Below the pieces are notes generated by a model that was given only the letters and a program-made list of their open reading frames with translations, ran no database searches and was not told the origin of the DNA. The position numbers and the translations under genes are program-made. Positions 8,604 to 17,812 of a stretch of DNA of 64,000 bases are shown piece by piece; position 1 is the stretch's first letter; each line of letters opens with the position of its first letter. The DNA is from UBA2357 sp041916775 (GTDB lineage Bacteria > Pseudomonadota > Gammaproteobacteria > Burkholderiales > Rhodocyclaceae): contig JAYRYZ010000015.1 of assembly GCA_041916775.1 (NCBI GenBank), positions 57,603 to 121,602 of the forward strand, written 5' to 3'.

Positions 8604-9743
8604 ATGAAGATCGTCATCGCCCCCGACTCCTTCAAGGAAAGCCTCTCCGCACTCGAGGTGGCGCGTGCGATCGAGACCGGATTCCGGGCGCATTTCCCGG
8701 ATGCCGAGATCGTATGCGTGCCGGTCGCGGACGGTGGCGAGGGCACGGTGGACGCGATGGTTGCCGCCACGCTCGGCAGCCGCCGCGACGTCGCGGTGCG
8801 AGGGCCGCTGGGCACGCCGGTGAGCGCCTTCTACGGACTGACCGGCGACGGCGCCACCGCGGTGATCGAGATGGCCGCCGCGAGCGGGCTCATGCTGGTG
8901 CCGACTGCCGCGCGCAATCCGCTGATCACCACCTCGTACGGCACCGGTGAGTTGATCCGCGCCGCGCTCGATGCCGGCGCGCGCCACCTCATCCTCGGCA
9001 TCGGTGGCAGCGCCACCAACGACGCGGGCGCGGGCATGCTGCAGGCGCTCGGGGCGAGGCTTCTCGACGCGGAAGGTGCGGAGTTGCCGCCGGGTGGCGG
9101 TGCGCTTGCCCGCCTCGCGCACATCGACCGCAGCGGGATCGATCCACGACTCGCCACATGCCGCATCGAGGTCGCCTGCGACGTCGACAACCCCCTCACC
9201 GGGTCTCGCGGCGCCTCCGCCGTGTTCGGACCACAGAAGGGCGCCACGCCCACCATGGTTGCGCAGCTCGACGCGAACCTGCGCCATTTCGCCGACGTCG
9301 TACGGCGCGATCTCGGTGCCGAGGTCGAGGACGTGCCCGGCGCCGGCGCCGCGGGCGGCATGGGCGCGGCGCTGATCGCGTTCCTTGGCGCAGCGCTGCA
9401 GTCGGGTGTTGACATCGTCACCCGCGCGGTCGGCCTCGAAGCGCAGCTTGCAGATGCCGACCTGGTGATCACGGGCGAGGGCCGCATCGACAGCCAGACC
9501 CCGCATGGCAAGACTCCGATCGGTGTCGCCAGACTCGCCAAGCGCCACGGCAAACCGGTGATCGGCATTGCAGGCTGTCTGGGTGCTGAGGTCGAGGTCG
9601 TGCACGCACACGGTATCGATGCGGTGTTCGCTGCCGTGGCACGCCCATGCACGCTGCCCGAGGCGCTGGCGGAGGCGCGGACAAACGTCGAGCGGGTCGC
9701 GCGCAACGTCGCCGCCACGCTGCGCATCCGCTTGCGGAGCTGA
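8604..9743 (+). CDS. Glycerate 2-kinase (GarK/GlxK family)
   Basis: A 379-residue glycerate kinase phosphorylating D-glycerate to 2-phosphoglycerate. Family hallmarks are the N-terminus MKIVIAPDSFKESLSA, the VADGGEGTVDAM loop, GIGGSATNDAGAGM, GSRGASAVFGPQKGA and the C-terminal ITGEGRIDSQTPHGKTP. Length matches E. coli GarK/GlxK (~380). It stands alone on the plus strand, 94 nt after the photolyase and convergent with the GGDEF/EAL gene, so the physiological pathway (glyoxylate or serine cycle) cannot be told from context. Confidence 0.93.
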   Translation: MKIVIAPDSFKESLSALEVARAIETGFRAHFPDAEIVCVPVADGGEGTVDAMVAATLGSRRDVAVRGPLGTPVSAFYGLTGDGATAVIEMAAASGLMLVPTAARNPLITTSYGTGELIRAALDAGARHLILGIGGSATNDAGAGMLQALGARLLDAEGAELPPGGGALARLAHIDRSGIDPRLATCRIEVACDVDNPLTGSRGASAVFGPQKGATPTMVAQLDANLRHFADVVRRDLGAEVEDVPGAGAAGGMGAALIAFLGAALQSGVDIVTRAVGLEAQLADADLVITGEGRIDSQTPHGKTPIGVARLAKRHGKPVIGIAGCLGAEVEVVHAHGIDAVFAAVARPCTLPEALAEARTNVERVARNVAATLRIRLRS

Positions 9744-9770
9744 AACTCGCCCACTGAGCCGGCTAGCGGC

Positions 9771-11504
9771 CTAGAGATCACCCAGCCAGGTCGCGAGGAA
9801 GAGGTGCATGAAGTCTGCCGCCGGCAATGGTCGGCCGAAGTGGTAGCCCTGCGCGAACCGACAGCCGTGCGCCAGCAGGAAGGCGGCCTGCTCGTCCGTC
9901 TCCACCCCCTCGGCCACGACCTTGAGCCGCAGGCTCCGCGCCATCGCGATGATCGCCGAGGTGATCTCCATGCTGTCGATATCAGCGGGGATATCCTTGA
10001 CGAAGCCACGATCGACCTTCAGGACGTCGATCGGGAAGCGCTGCAGATACGCGAGCGACGAGTAGCCGGTGCCGAAATCGTCCAGCGCGATCGACACGCC
10101 GAGGCGCTTCAGCGCGTGCAGCCGCTCGGCGATCGACTCCTCCTGCCCCATCAGCATGCTTTCGGTGAGCTCCAGCTCGATGTGTTCCGGCAGTGCTCCG
10201 GTGTCGGCGAGGATGCGGGCGACCCGGTCCGGTAGATCGGTCTGCCAGATCTGCCGCGCGGAGAGGTTTACCGCCAGCGTCAAGGAATCGTGCCCGGCCT
10301 CATGCCACCGCACCAGCTGCTCGCATGCCGCGCGCAGCGCCCACTCTCCGATCGCAACGATCAGGCCCGTCTCCTCCGCGATCGGGATGAACTCGGCAGG
10401 GCCCACGAGACCGCGCTCACCATCGCGCCACCTGAGCAGCGCCTCGGCCCCGATGATGCGTCCGCTGTCGAGCTGCACCTTGGGTTGGTAGAACAGCACG
10501 AACTCGCCACGCTCCAGCGCCCAGCGCAACCGGGTCTCGGTCTGCAGCCGCGCCTTGGCCGCCGCTGCCAGTTCGGCCGTGAAGAAGAAATAGCGCCCTC
10601 GCCCCTCCGCCTTGGCACGATGCAAAGCGGTATCCGCATGCTGCACGATCAGCCCGACGTTCTCGGCGTCGGCCGGGAAGTGGCTGATGCCGATGCTCAC
10701 GGCAACAAAGAGCGTCTGCCCGCCGGAGAGCACGAACGGCTCCTCGAGCAGGTCGATCAGCGACTGCGCGACGCGCGCCGCCTCGGAGGGCTCGCCAATG
10801 CTCTCGAGCGCGACGAGAAACTCGTCGCCACCGAAGCGTGCGAGCGTATCGCTCACCCTCAGCCGCTGCGTGAAGCGACGCGCGATGGCCACGAGGAGCT
10901 CATCGCCGACGTGATGACCGAAGCTCTCGTTGACGCTCTTGAAGCGGTCGATTCCGATCAGCAACACGGACACGCCGAAGCTGTGCCGTCGCCCGCGGTC
11001 GATCGCGTGCTGCAGGCGCATCTGCGCCATCATGCGGTTGGGCAGACCGGTCAGGGTGTCGAAGTGCGCGAGCCGCGCGAGCTCGGCCTCGGAACGCTTC
11101 AGCGAGGTGAGATCGACGTCGATGCAGTACATCTCCCGCTGGCCGTCCGCGCCCTCGATCATCACATGGCTGGAGAACACCAGCACACGGCTGCCGTCCT
11201 TGCGCCGCAAGGACAGCTCGGCAGCCGGGATTGCCGGCCCGCCGTTCACCCAGGCCTGCTGCGCGGCGATCACGAGCTCCCGCATCTCGTCCGGGATGAT
11301 CAGATCCTCAAGCTGCCTGCCAAGCGCCTCTGCCGCGGTGTAGCCGTAGAGCGCCTCACTGGCCTTGTTCCAGTAGATCACCCGGCGATCACGGTCATAG
11401 CCCTGCACCGAGATCGCCGGCGTATGGTCGAACAGCAGCTGCAGCGCCGAATCGCCATCCACGATCCGGTCGCCATCGATGTAGCGGACCTTGAAGGCGG
11501 TCAT
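9771..11504 (-). CDS. PAS-GGDEF-EAL cyclic-di-GMP signalling protein
   Basis: A 577-residue cytoplasmic protein with no membrane segments. Domains: PAS (residues ~20-140), GGDEF (~145-310, active-site GGDEF at 225-229, inhibitory-site RVSD at 216-219) and EAL (~325-570, EALLRW at 354-359). Both catalytic signatures are intact, so it could make or break c-di-GMP; hybrid proteins are usually biased to one activity, which sequence alone does not settle. It is divergent from the split-barrel/GAF pair across a 292-nt spacer and convergent with glycerate kinase. Confidence 0.92.
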   Translation of the reverse strand: MTAFKVRYIDGDRIVDGDSALQLLFDHTPAISVQGYDRDRRVIYWNKASEALYGYTAAEALGRQLEDLIIPDEMRELVIAAQQAWVNGGPAIPAAELSLRRKDGSRVLVFSSHVMIEGADGQREMYCIDVDLTSLKRSEAELARLAHFDTLTGLPNRMMAQMRLQHAIDRGRRHSFGVSVLLIGIDRFKSVNESFGHHVGDELLVAIARRFTQRLRVSDTLARFGGDEFLVALESIGEPSEAARVAQSLIDLLEEPFVLSGGQTLFVAVSIGISHFPADAENVGLIVQHADTALHRAKAEGRGRYFFFTAELAAAAKARLQTETRLRWALERGEFVLFYQPKVQLDSGRIIGAEALLRWRDGERGLVGPAEFIPIAEETGLIVAIGEWALRAACEQLVRWHEAGHDSLTLAVNLSARQIWQTDLPDRVARILADTGALPEHIELELTESMLMGQEESIAERLHALKRLGVSIALDDFGTGYSSLAYLQRFPIDVLKVDRGFVKDIPADIDSMEITSAIIAMARSLRLKVVAEGVETDEQAAFLLAHGCRFAQGYHFGRPLPAADFMHLFLATWLGDL

Positions 11505-11796
11505 GACGCCGCCCTGCCCATGCGAATCCGTCTATGAAAAAGCACAGCCGGGCTCCCGATACCGCAAGTAACAGGGCCCGCTGCGAACATGTCGGCCTCC
11601 TCGGTGCATCCGGCGCCACGCCTTCGGCTCGGGGATGCATCCTCAAGTTACACGCCACCCGCCACCGCCGGGTCAATCCGGGCAAATTGGTGCGATTGGC
11701 CGTATTCGTTACAATCTAAAACTAAAGGGCAGCCAAGACAACAAAAATGACAAATAGCGATGCCTGAAAACTACCCTCCGTCATGGTGTTGATGTG
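11505..11796. other. Divergent spacer between the GGDEF/EAL gene and the split-barrel pair
   Basis: Non-coding 292-nt spacer expected to hold both divergent promoters. The part next to the split-barrel gene (about 11700-11770) is clearly more AT-rich than its surroundings. I cannot assign -35/-10 elements or an operator with confidence. A 61-codon frame at 11534-11719 has no supporting features. Confidence 0.4.
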
Positions 11797-12270
11797 ATGT
11801 TAGATCAGGCGAGTCGCGATTTCATTCAGTCAGGTGTCAGTATCAGTGTCGCGGCCTGTGACATTCAGGGGCTTCCGTGCATGAGCCGGGGCTTCGGTTG
11901 CCGTGCCGGGATGGATGGCACCATCACGGTTTTCGTGCGGCGCTCGCAGTCGCTCGAGCTGCTGCAGAACATTGCCGATACTGCAAGGCTGGCAAACGTG
12001 TTCAGCCTCCCAAGCACCAACCGCACCTTGCAGTTGAAGGGCGCGGACGCAGGCCTGCTTGCGCTTCAGGACGGCGACCTCGCCATCGTCGACAGACACA
12101 TCGCCGACTTCATCTCCGAGGTGGTGCCGCTGGGCACGCCAGAGGCGCTGGTGCGCGCGCTTTTCAGCTACACGCCCGAGGATCTCGTCGGGGTGCGCTA
12201 CACGCCGCTCGCCGCCTACTCCCAGACTCCGGGCCCACGCGCGGGCGCGCTCGTCGCCCAGCAGCCATGA
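11797..12270 (+). CDS. Split-barrel flavin/haem-binding (PNPOx-like) protein
   Basis: About 157 residues with the look of the pyridoxamine-5'-phosphate-oxidase-like split barrel: ISVAACDIQGLPCMSRGFGCR, then strands and a short helical C-terminus. GTG at 11794 and ATG at 11797 are adjacent possible starts. Its stop overlaps the start of the following GAF protein (ATGA at 12267-12270), so the two are translationally coupled and probably act together. The ligand (FMN, haem or other) and reaction cannot be assigned; this fold is common in stress-related and signalling oxidoreductases. Confidence 0.7.
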   Translation: MLDQASRDFIQSGVSISVAACDIQGLPCMSRGFGCRAGMDGTITVFVRRSQSLELLQNIADTARLANVFSLPSTNRTLQLKGADAGLLALQDGDLAIVDRHIADFISEVVPLGTPEALVRALFSYTPEDLVGVRYTPLAAYSQTPGPRAGALVAQQP

Positions 12271-13610
12271 ACATCCGCATCGAGGCCATCCGCGAATGCC
12301 TGGAGGGCCTGATCCCTGGCCACATCGCAACCTGCGACAGCGCGGGCATGCCCAACCTCGCCTATCTCTCGCAAGCGGAATTCGTCGATGAGGAACACCT
12401 CGCGCTGTCCTATCAGTTCTTCAACAACACGCGCCGCAACATCCTCTCGGGTTCGCGTATCCGCCTGTTGCTGACCAGCCCTGTCACCGCCCGCCAGTAC
12501 CGGCTGGTGCTCGCCTACCAGCGTACCGAAACCGCCGGCCCGCTGTTCGAGCGCATGCGCGCGAAGCTCGCCGGCATCGCCTCGCACACCGGCATGAGCG
12601 GCACCTTCCGCCTGCTCGGCGCGGACATCTACCGCATCTGCGCGATCGAACAAGTACCCGGCGACAGCCTCGCGCCACCGCCCCCGCCGGTGAATTACCT
12701 CAATGCGCTACGCCGCGCAACACACCTCGTCGCCGCCTGCAGCAGTCTAGAAGGCCTCTTCGAGGCCACCCTCCAGGCAATGACCGAGGCCTTCCATATC
12801 CGCCACGCGATGCTGCTGATGCACGACCCGCAGCGCGCGCGTCTCTATACCATCGCCAGCCTCGGCTATGCGGAGTCCGGCATCGGCTCCGAGATCGCCG
12901 TCGGTGACGGAGTGATCGGGATCTGTGCCCGCGAGCGTGTACCGATCCGCATCGGCTACATGACCAGCGAGTACGCCTACGGCAGCAACATGCGCGAGCA
13001 GCTCGCCGCCAGCGGCGAGACGGACACACTGGAAACCGCCATCCCGCTGCCCGGCCTGCCCGAAGCACACAGCCAGATGGCCGTGCCGATCATCGCATTC
13101 GGCAGCCTCCTCGGCGTGCTCTATGTCGAGAGCGTCACCGACCTGCATTTCGGCTATGACGAAGAAGATGCTCTCGTATGCTTCGCCGCCCAACTCGGGC
13201 TCGCGATCCATCATCATCACGATGGCGCGGAGAGCCCCGACGACGCGCCTTCCCCCATACCCTCCCCTGCACCAACCACGCCGGAAGGGCCCCCGCTGGT
13301 CGTGCGTCACTTCGCGGCCAACGACAGCGTCTTCATCGACGACGACTACCTGATCAAGGGCGTGGCCGGGGCGATACTCTGGGCCCTGCTGAGCGACTTC
13401 ACCGCGCGCGGGCGCACCAGCTTCACGAACAAGGGGCTGCGGCTGGATCCGCGCATCCGCCTGCCCGGCGTGAGCGACAACCTCGAGGCGCGGCTGGTGC
13501 TGCTGCAGCGCCGCCTCGACGAGCGTGCCGCCGGCATCCGGCTTGCCCGCACCGGCCGCGGCCGCTTCTCGCTCAGCGTCGCCCGCGCTGTGCAACTGAT
13601 GTCCGGCTGA
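12267..13610 (+). CDS. Split-barrel + GAF + winged-helix signalling protein
   Basis: A 447-residue cytoplasmic protein. Residues ~1-130 form a PNPOx-like split barrel (HIATCDSAGMPNLAYLSQAE...SYQFFNNTRRNI). Residues ~155-310 form a GAF domain (LFEATLQAMTEAFHIRHAM...GVLYVESVTDLHFGYDEED). A Pro/Ser-rich linker leads to a C-terminal ~100-residue region containing FTNKGLRLDPRIRLPG and DNLEARLVLLQRRLDER. That resembles winged-helix modules attached to GAF and adenylate-cyclase-like sensors. I infer a small-molecule or redox sensor with a DNA- or protein-binding output. It overlaps the previous split-barrel gene by 4 nt. Confidence 0.75.
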   Translation: MNIRIEAIRECLEGLIPGHIATCDSAGMPNLAYLSQAEFVDEEHLALSYQFFNNTRRNILSGSRIRLLLTSPVTARQYRLVLAYQRTETAGPLFERMRAKLAGIASHTGMSGTFRLLGADIYRICAIEQVPGDSLAPPPPPVNYLNALRRATHLVAACSSLEGLFEATLQAMTEAFHIRHAMLLMHDPQRARLYTIASLGYAESGIGSEIAVGDGVIGICARERVPIRIGYMTSEYAYGSNMREQLAASGETDTLETAIPLPGLPEAHSQMAVPIIAFGSLLGVLYVESVTDLHFGYDEEDALVCFAAQLGLAIHHHHDGAESPDDAPSPIPSPAPTTPEGPPLVVRHFAANDSVFIDDDYLIKGVAGAILWALLSDFTARGRTSFTNKGLRLDPRIRLPGVSDNLEARLVLLQRRLDERAAGIRLARTGRGRFSLSVARAVQLMSG

Positions 13611-13659
13611 GCCGCTGCGCAGCCTCTCCGGCGGTCGCGCACAGCGCAGCGCGCGCCAC

Positions 13660-13689
13660 TTCTTAAATCTTCATTCAGCGTTTCTTAAA
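13660..13689 (+). promoter_or_regulatory. Direct repeat TTCTTAAA x2, candidate activator site
   Basis: Two identical octamers, TTCTTAAA at 13660-13667 and 13682-13689, lie on the same face of the helix (22-bp period, two turns) in GC-rich DNA upstream of the cytochrome c gene. Tandem direct repeats with an 11- or 22-bp period are typical of OmpR/PhoB-type response-regulator binding. A -10-like TAGACT follows at about 13737. No cognate regulator is visible nearby. Confidence 0.4.
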
Positions 13690-13848
13690 AGTCCGCTAAG
13701 CGGCGGCGGCGGCCCGCGCAACGCGCCGCGATCGTCCTAGACTGCCTCCCACGCAAACACACGGTGTCGTCGCAGCGCTGCTCCCGGCAGGGACGTCGCT
13801 ACCGGCGCGCCGGACTCACGACCCCCAGGACGATTTCCGGAGACCATC

Positions 13849-14457
13849 ATGCAAGAACATCTACATCTCGCACGCGCAAGCCTCTCGGCCGCGATCATCG
13901 CCATTTCCGGGCTTGCACACCATGCCATTGCAGGCGACAGCAGCGACGCGGCCAGCGCCGCAAGCATCGAGCGTGGCGCAACCCTGGTCGGCGTCGGCGG
14001 TTGCATGGACTGCCACACGCCATTCAGGATGGGACCCAACGGCCCGGAAAAGGACCTCGCCCGCGGGCTTTCCGGCCACCCGCAGGAGATGGCCCTGCCA
14101 CCGCCCCCGGTACTCGATGCGGCCTGGAACTGGGCCGGCTCGGCCAGCACCACCGCCTTCGTCGGCCCCTGGGGCATCAGCTACGCGAGCAACCTCAGCC
14201 CCGATCGCGAGACGGGCATCGGCACCTGGCATGTCGACACCTTCATCCGCGCAATGCGCAGCGGCAAGCATCTCGGTGTGGGGCGCCCGATCATGCCGCC
14301 CATGCCCTGGCAGGCACTGGGCAAGCTGCCGGACGAGGATCTGCGCGCGATGTTCGCCTACCTGATGGCGCAGCCGCCGGTGCGCAACCAGGTGCCGGAC
14401 TATGCGCCCCCGCCGGCCGTGGCCGGAGACGGCAAGGCGAAGGGCAGCGGCGGCTGA
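13849..14457 (+). CDS. Periplasmic monohaem cytochrome c
   Basis: A 202-residue exported cytochrome. A signal peptide occupies residues ~1-28 (ends near HHAIAGDS). The haem site is CMDCH within GGCMDCHTPFRMGPNGPEKD, and a probable axial Met lies in GRPIMPPMPWQALG. The C-terminal tail is Pro/Gly-rich. It resembles class I cytochromes found as electron donors or as subunits of periplasmic dehydrogenases, but no dehydrogenase is adjacent. GGAG precedes the ATG. A stem-loop follows the stop. Confidence 0.85.
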   Translation: MQEHLHLARASLSAAIIAISGLAHHAIAGDSSDAASAASIERGATLVGVGGCMDCHTPFRMGPNGPEKDLARGLSGHPQEMALPPPPVLDAAWNWAGSASTTAFVGPWGISYASNLSPDRETGIGTWHVDTFIRAMRSGKHLGVGRPIMPPMPWQALGKLPDEDLRAMFAYLMAQPPVRNQVPDYAPPPAVAGDGKAKGSGG

Positions 14458-14461
14458 AGCG

Positions 14462-14490
14462 CCTCTGGCACGGCCGGGCCACGCCAGAGG
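14462..14490. terminator. Stem-loop between convergent cytochrome c and EamA genes
   Basis: Inverted repeat CCTCTGGC (14462-14469) / GCCAGAGG (14483-14490) with a 13-nt GC-rich loop, located 5 nt after the cytochrome c stop and 14 nt before the end of the opposing EamA gene. It has no clear U-tract on either strand, so termination efficiency is uncertain, but its placement between convergent genes fits a bidirectional terminator. Confidence 0.55.
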
Positions 14491-14503
14491 ATGCGCCGGG
14501 CCG

Positions 14504-15433
14504 TCAGCGCGTGGCGCTGCCGCGCGACGACACCATGATGCCCGCGACGATCAGCAGGAAGGCCACCACATGGAAGAGCCGCGGCCACTCGCCGATGATC
14601 GCGGCCGACAACACCGCCGCGAACAGCGGTGTGAGGTTGGCGAAGATCGCCGCGGTGGCCGGCCCGGCCTGCGCCACCGCCAGGCCCCAGGCGCGGTAGG
14701 CGATCACCGACGGGCCGATCGCGACGAAGGCGATGAGCAGCACGAGCTTGAGCGACCACTGGGTGCTCACCTCGGGTACCAGCATGTCGCCCACCACCGC
14801 GGCGCCGGTCGCCCACACCAGTCCGAACACGCACTGCGCCACGAGAAACTCCGCCCAGTTCCAGTCCGGCCGCGCCGCGCCCTGCATGTGCGCGGGCGGG
14901 CGGGCAAGCATCCAGCTGTAGAAGGACCAGCCGACGATCGCGAGCAGCATCAGCAAGTCGCCCTCGACGAAGGCGATCTGCGCCAGCGCCGCCGGATCGC
15001 CGCGCGACAGCACCAGCGCCACACCGGCGAGCGACAGCACCGCGCCAAGGAGCTGGCCGCGATGTGGCACGACGCGGTAGGCGAGAAAGCCCACCGCCAT
15101 CATCCAAACCGGCCCGCTCGCTGCGATGAGGGTCACGTTCAGCGGCGTGCTCGTCCGCAGGGCCATGTATTGCAGCGCATTGTAGGCACCGATGCCGAAC
15201 AACCCGAGCAGCGCCAGGTAAGGCCAGCGCTCGGCGATCTGTTTGCGGGCCACGGCGCTGGCGAGCACCCGCCGCCCGAAAACCAGGAGGATCACAGCGG
15301 CCACCATCCAGCGCAAAGCGTTGAGCCACAGCGGGCCGATGCTGTCGATCGCCACCCGGCCGAGCACCGCGTTCGCGGCCCACAGCAGCGGTGGCGTCAC
15401 CAGCATCAGCGTCAGTTTGGGATTCAGGGACAT
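14504..15433 (-). CDS. EamA/DMT-family transporter
   Basis: About 309 residues with ten predicted membrane helices in two EamA repeats (NAVLGRVAIDSIGPLWLNALRW in the first, FVAIGPSVIAYRAWGLAVAQAG in the second). It is probably an exporter of metabolites or amino acids; the substrate is unknown. The ATG at 15433 (MSLNPKLTL) has GGAG about 5 nt upstream; a GTG at 15439 is less well placed. The gene is convergent with the cytochrome c gene and divergent from the eCIS. Confidence 0.88.
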   Translation of the reverse strand: MSLNPKLTLMLVTPPLLWAANAVLGRVAIDSIGPLWLNALRWMVAAVILLVFGRRVLASAVARKQIAERWPYLALLGLFGIGAYNALQYMALRTSTPLNVTLIAASGPVWMMAVGFLAYRVVPHRGQLLGAVLSLAGVALVLSRGDPAALAQIAFVEGDLLMLLAIVGWSFYSWMLARPPAHMQGAARPDWNWAEFLVAQCVFGLVWATGAAVVGDMLVPEVSTQWSLKLVLLIAFVAIGPSVIAYRAWGLAVAQAGPATAAIFANLTPLFAAVLSAAIIGEWPRLFHVVAFLLIVAGIMVSSRGSATR

Positions 15434-15903
15434 GCACACTCCAGGCAGACGGGTTCAACGCGATCGACACGCGGGCCGACACTGTACGCAACTCCGCTGC
15501 GCGACGCACTCAGGACACATCCTTATGCCTCGCGCCCGCCCGCGCACCCGACACATGTCGGAAACGAGCCTTGCGTTACCGGGAGCGTGATCTAGACTGA
15601 CGATTGCATATCGACCGGGGCCCTACCAGGCATCCGCCTCAGTCACATGCGCTAGTCAATCTCGATATCGCCTCGGCAAAGCTCGTCATCGCGAGCGCAA
15701 GAAGGGCGAATCACGGCCGTCCCCCACCCACCGCGACGGCTGCCTGGAGTCGGGTCATGCGCCCCGCGGCCAACGTCCGGGGACGCCTTCTGGCGAGTGG
15801 CAGCGTCGAGACCCCGTTCTGCCCCATGACGACGTCCATGCGCTCCGCAGCCCGGGCGCGACGTCACGCTTCAGGTCCGCTTCAGCAGCCAGGAGTCGCC
15901 AAC
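15434..15903. other. 470-nt leader/promoter region of the eCIS
   Basis: Spacer between the divergent EamA gene and the sheath gene. An open frame upstream of the sheath ATG (from 15604) lacks a recognisable domain and reads as basic low-complexity sequence, so I treat it as non-coding. The region should hold the eCIS promoter and any regulatory element; only a weak sigma-70-like pair (15571-15598) was found. Confidence 0.5.
15571..15598 (+). promoter_or_regulatory. Possible sigma-70 promoter for the eCIS operon
   Basis: TTGCGT (15571-15576), a 16-nt spacer and TAGACT (15593-15598) match a -35/-10 pair upstream of the sheath gene. The same -10 word, TAGACT, occurs upstream of the cytochrome c gene. 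The implied 5' leader of about 300 nt is long, so this is a weak call. Confidence 0.3.
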
Positions 15904-17799
15904 ATGCCGTCTGCCCTCACCTACCCCGGCGTCTACATCGAGGAAGTGCCCAGCGGGGTACGCACGATTGCCGGCGTCGCCACCTCCATCGCCGCCTTCG
16001 TCGGCTACACGCGCCAGGGCGTGCCGGACAAGGCGGTGCATGTCACCAGCTTCGGTGACTTCGAGCGCAGCCATGGCGGCCTCGACCGCGACAGCCCGGT
16101 GTCCTACGCGGTGCGGCAGTTCTTCCTCAACGGCGGCGCCGAGGCCTGGGTGGTGCGGGTGGCGGTGGGACACGCCACCGCGCGCTGGGCGCTGAGCGAC
16201 GCCAATGGCGTGGTGCTGAACGTCGACGCGGCGAGCCCCGGCAGCTGGGCGAGCAACGTGCGGCTGAGCGTGCAGCACACCGGCACGCGCAACCCGGACG
16301 CCGAGTTCAACCTCGTGGTGTCGCAGCTGGTGGAGCAGAACGGCGCGACCCAAACAGTTGTGCGCGAGCAGCACCGCAACCTCAACATGAACGCGAACTC
16401 GCCCAACTACGCGGCGGCGGTGGTGAACAGCGCCTCGCAGCTGATCCGCGCCACCCGCCCGGGCGGCATGGCCTTCGCGAACCGCGGCTTCGCGGTGAGC
16501 ACGCCGATCAGCTTTCCGCTCAGCGTCAGTGACGGCGTCATCCAGGGGGTGATCGACGGCAACACGCCCTTCCGCGTGGCCCTCGCCGCCACGCCGGCCG
16601 ACATCGGCGCACTCGTCAGCGCGATCAACAGCGCCCTCACCGCCGCCGGCCTCGCCGCGCGCCTGCAGGCGGCCCAATCCGACGCCAGCGGCGACACCAC
16701 CGGCACCGGCTGCCTGCGCCTGGGTTCCCTGTCGGCCGGCGAACGCTCGGCGGTGGTGGTGTCGTCCGGCGTGTTCGGCGGACTCGCCGCCACGATACGC
16801 ATCGGGCTCGCCAATGGCGGACGGGAGTTCACCGGCAACGCGGAACACAGACCGTCCGTGGTCACGGACGTATCGCCGACGAGCCTCGGCGGAGACGGCA
16901 GCAAGGGTGGCGCGGTTGACCTGATCGGCAGCCAGAGCGGCAAGACCGGCCTCTATGCGCTGCGCGACGTGGACCTCTTCAACCTCCTCAGCGTCCCGGA
17001 AACCTTCGACCTGTCGGAATCCGAGGCGAACAGCGTGATCGCCGCGGCGGCGGCGCTATGCGAGGAGGAGCGCGCCTTCTACCTCGTCGATGCGCCCAGC
17101 GTGCAGACGCTGTCCGGCATCGCCGGCTGGGCGAATGGCGTGAGCCAGTCGCGCAACGCCGCGGTGTACTTCCCGCCGCTGCGCATCGCCGACCCGCTCG
17201 ACGACCTGCGCGACCGCGCGATGGCGCCCTCCGGCACCATCGCCGGGGTGTATGCGCGCACCGACAGCCAGCGCGGCATCTGGAAGGCGCCCGCCGGCAC
17301 CGACGCGAGCCTGAAGGGGGTCGCGGCGCTCGAACGCACGCTCAACGACATCGAGAACGGCACGATCAACATCCGCGGCGTGAATGCGCTGCGCAGCTTC
17401 CCCGCCTACGGCAAGGTGGTCTGGGGCGCACGCACGATGAAGGGCGGCGACGCGCAGGCGGACGAGTACAAGTACGTGCCGGTGCGGCGCCTCGCGCTCT
17501 TCATCGAGGAGAGTCTCTACCGCGGCACCCAGTGGGTGGTGTTCGAACCCAACGACGAGCCGCTGTGGGCACAGATCCGGCTCAACGTCGGCGCCTTCAT
17601 GAACAACCTGTTCCGCCAGGGCGCCTTCCAGGGCACCAGCCCGCGCGACGCCTACTTCGTCAAGTGCGACCGCGAGAGCACCACCCAGAACGACATCAAC
17701 CTCGGCATCGTGAACATCCTGGTGGGCTTCGCGCCGCTCAAGCCGGCCGAGTTCGTCGTCATCAAACTCCAGCAAATGGCCGGTCAGGTCGAAGTCTAG
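15904..17799 (+). CDS. eCIS contractile sheath protein (Pvc2/Afp2-like)
   Basis: A 631-residue tail-sheath protein. It starts with the canonical SALTYPGVYIEEVPSGVRTI and contains FVGYTRQG, a long variable insertion (residues ~100-330), then the conserved C-terminal half with LFNLLSVPETFDL, NAAVYFPPLRIADPL, GTIAGVYARTDSQRG, VWGARTM and FVIKLQQMAGQ. Sheath contraction drives the inner tube through a target membrane. The ATG at 15904 is used because homology begins there. It is the only sheath gene in the locus. Confidence 0.95.
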   Translation: MPSALTYPGVYIEEVPSGVRTIAGVATSIAAFVGYTRQGVPDKAVHVTSFGDFERSHGGLDRDSPVSYAVRQFFLNGGAEAWVVRVAVGHATARWALSDANGVVLNVDAASPGSWASNVRLSVQHTGTRNPDAEFNLVVSQLVEQNGATQTVVREQHRNLNMNANSPNYAAAVVNSASQLIRATRPGGMAFANRGFAVSTPISFPLSVSDGVIQGVIDGNTPFRVALAATPADIGALVSAINSALTAAGLAARLQAAQSDASGDTTGTGCLRLGSLSAGERSAVVVSSGVFGGLAATIRIGLANGGREFTGNAEHRPSVVTDVSPTSLGGDGSKGGAVDLIGSQSGKTGLYALRDVDLFNLLSVPETFDLSESEANSVIAAAAALCEEERAFYLVDAPSVQTLSGIAGWANGVSQSRNAAVYFPPLRIADPLDDLRDRAMAPSGTIAGVYARTDSQRGIWKAPAGTDASLKGVAALERTLNDIENGTINIRGVNALRSFPAYGKVVWGARTMKGGDAQADEYKYVPVRRLALFIEESLYRGTQWVVFEPNDEPLWAQIRLNVGAFMNNLFRQGAFQGTSPRDAYFVKCDRESTTQNDINLGIVNILVGFAPLKPAEFVVIKLQQMAGQVEV

Positions 17800-17812
17800 A
17801 GGGGAACACGCC

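Noticed and set aside
11534..11719. 61-codon plus-strand frame in the divergent spacer
   Set aside because: No ribosome-binding site of note, no hydrophobic or domain features, sits where the GGDEF/EAL promoter is expected.
15604..15903. 100-codon N-terminal extension of the sheath protein
   Set aside because: Basic low-complexity sequence with no sheath homology; sheath family starts at the ATG at 15904.
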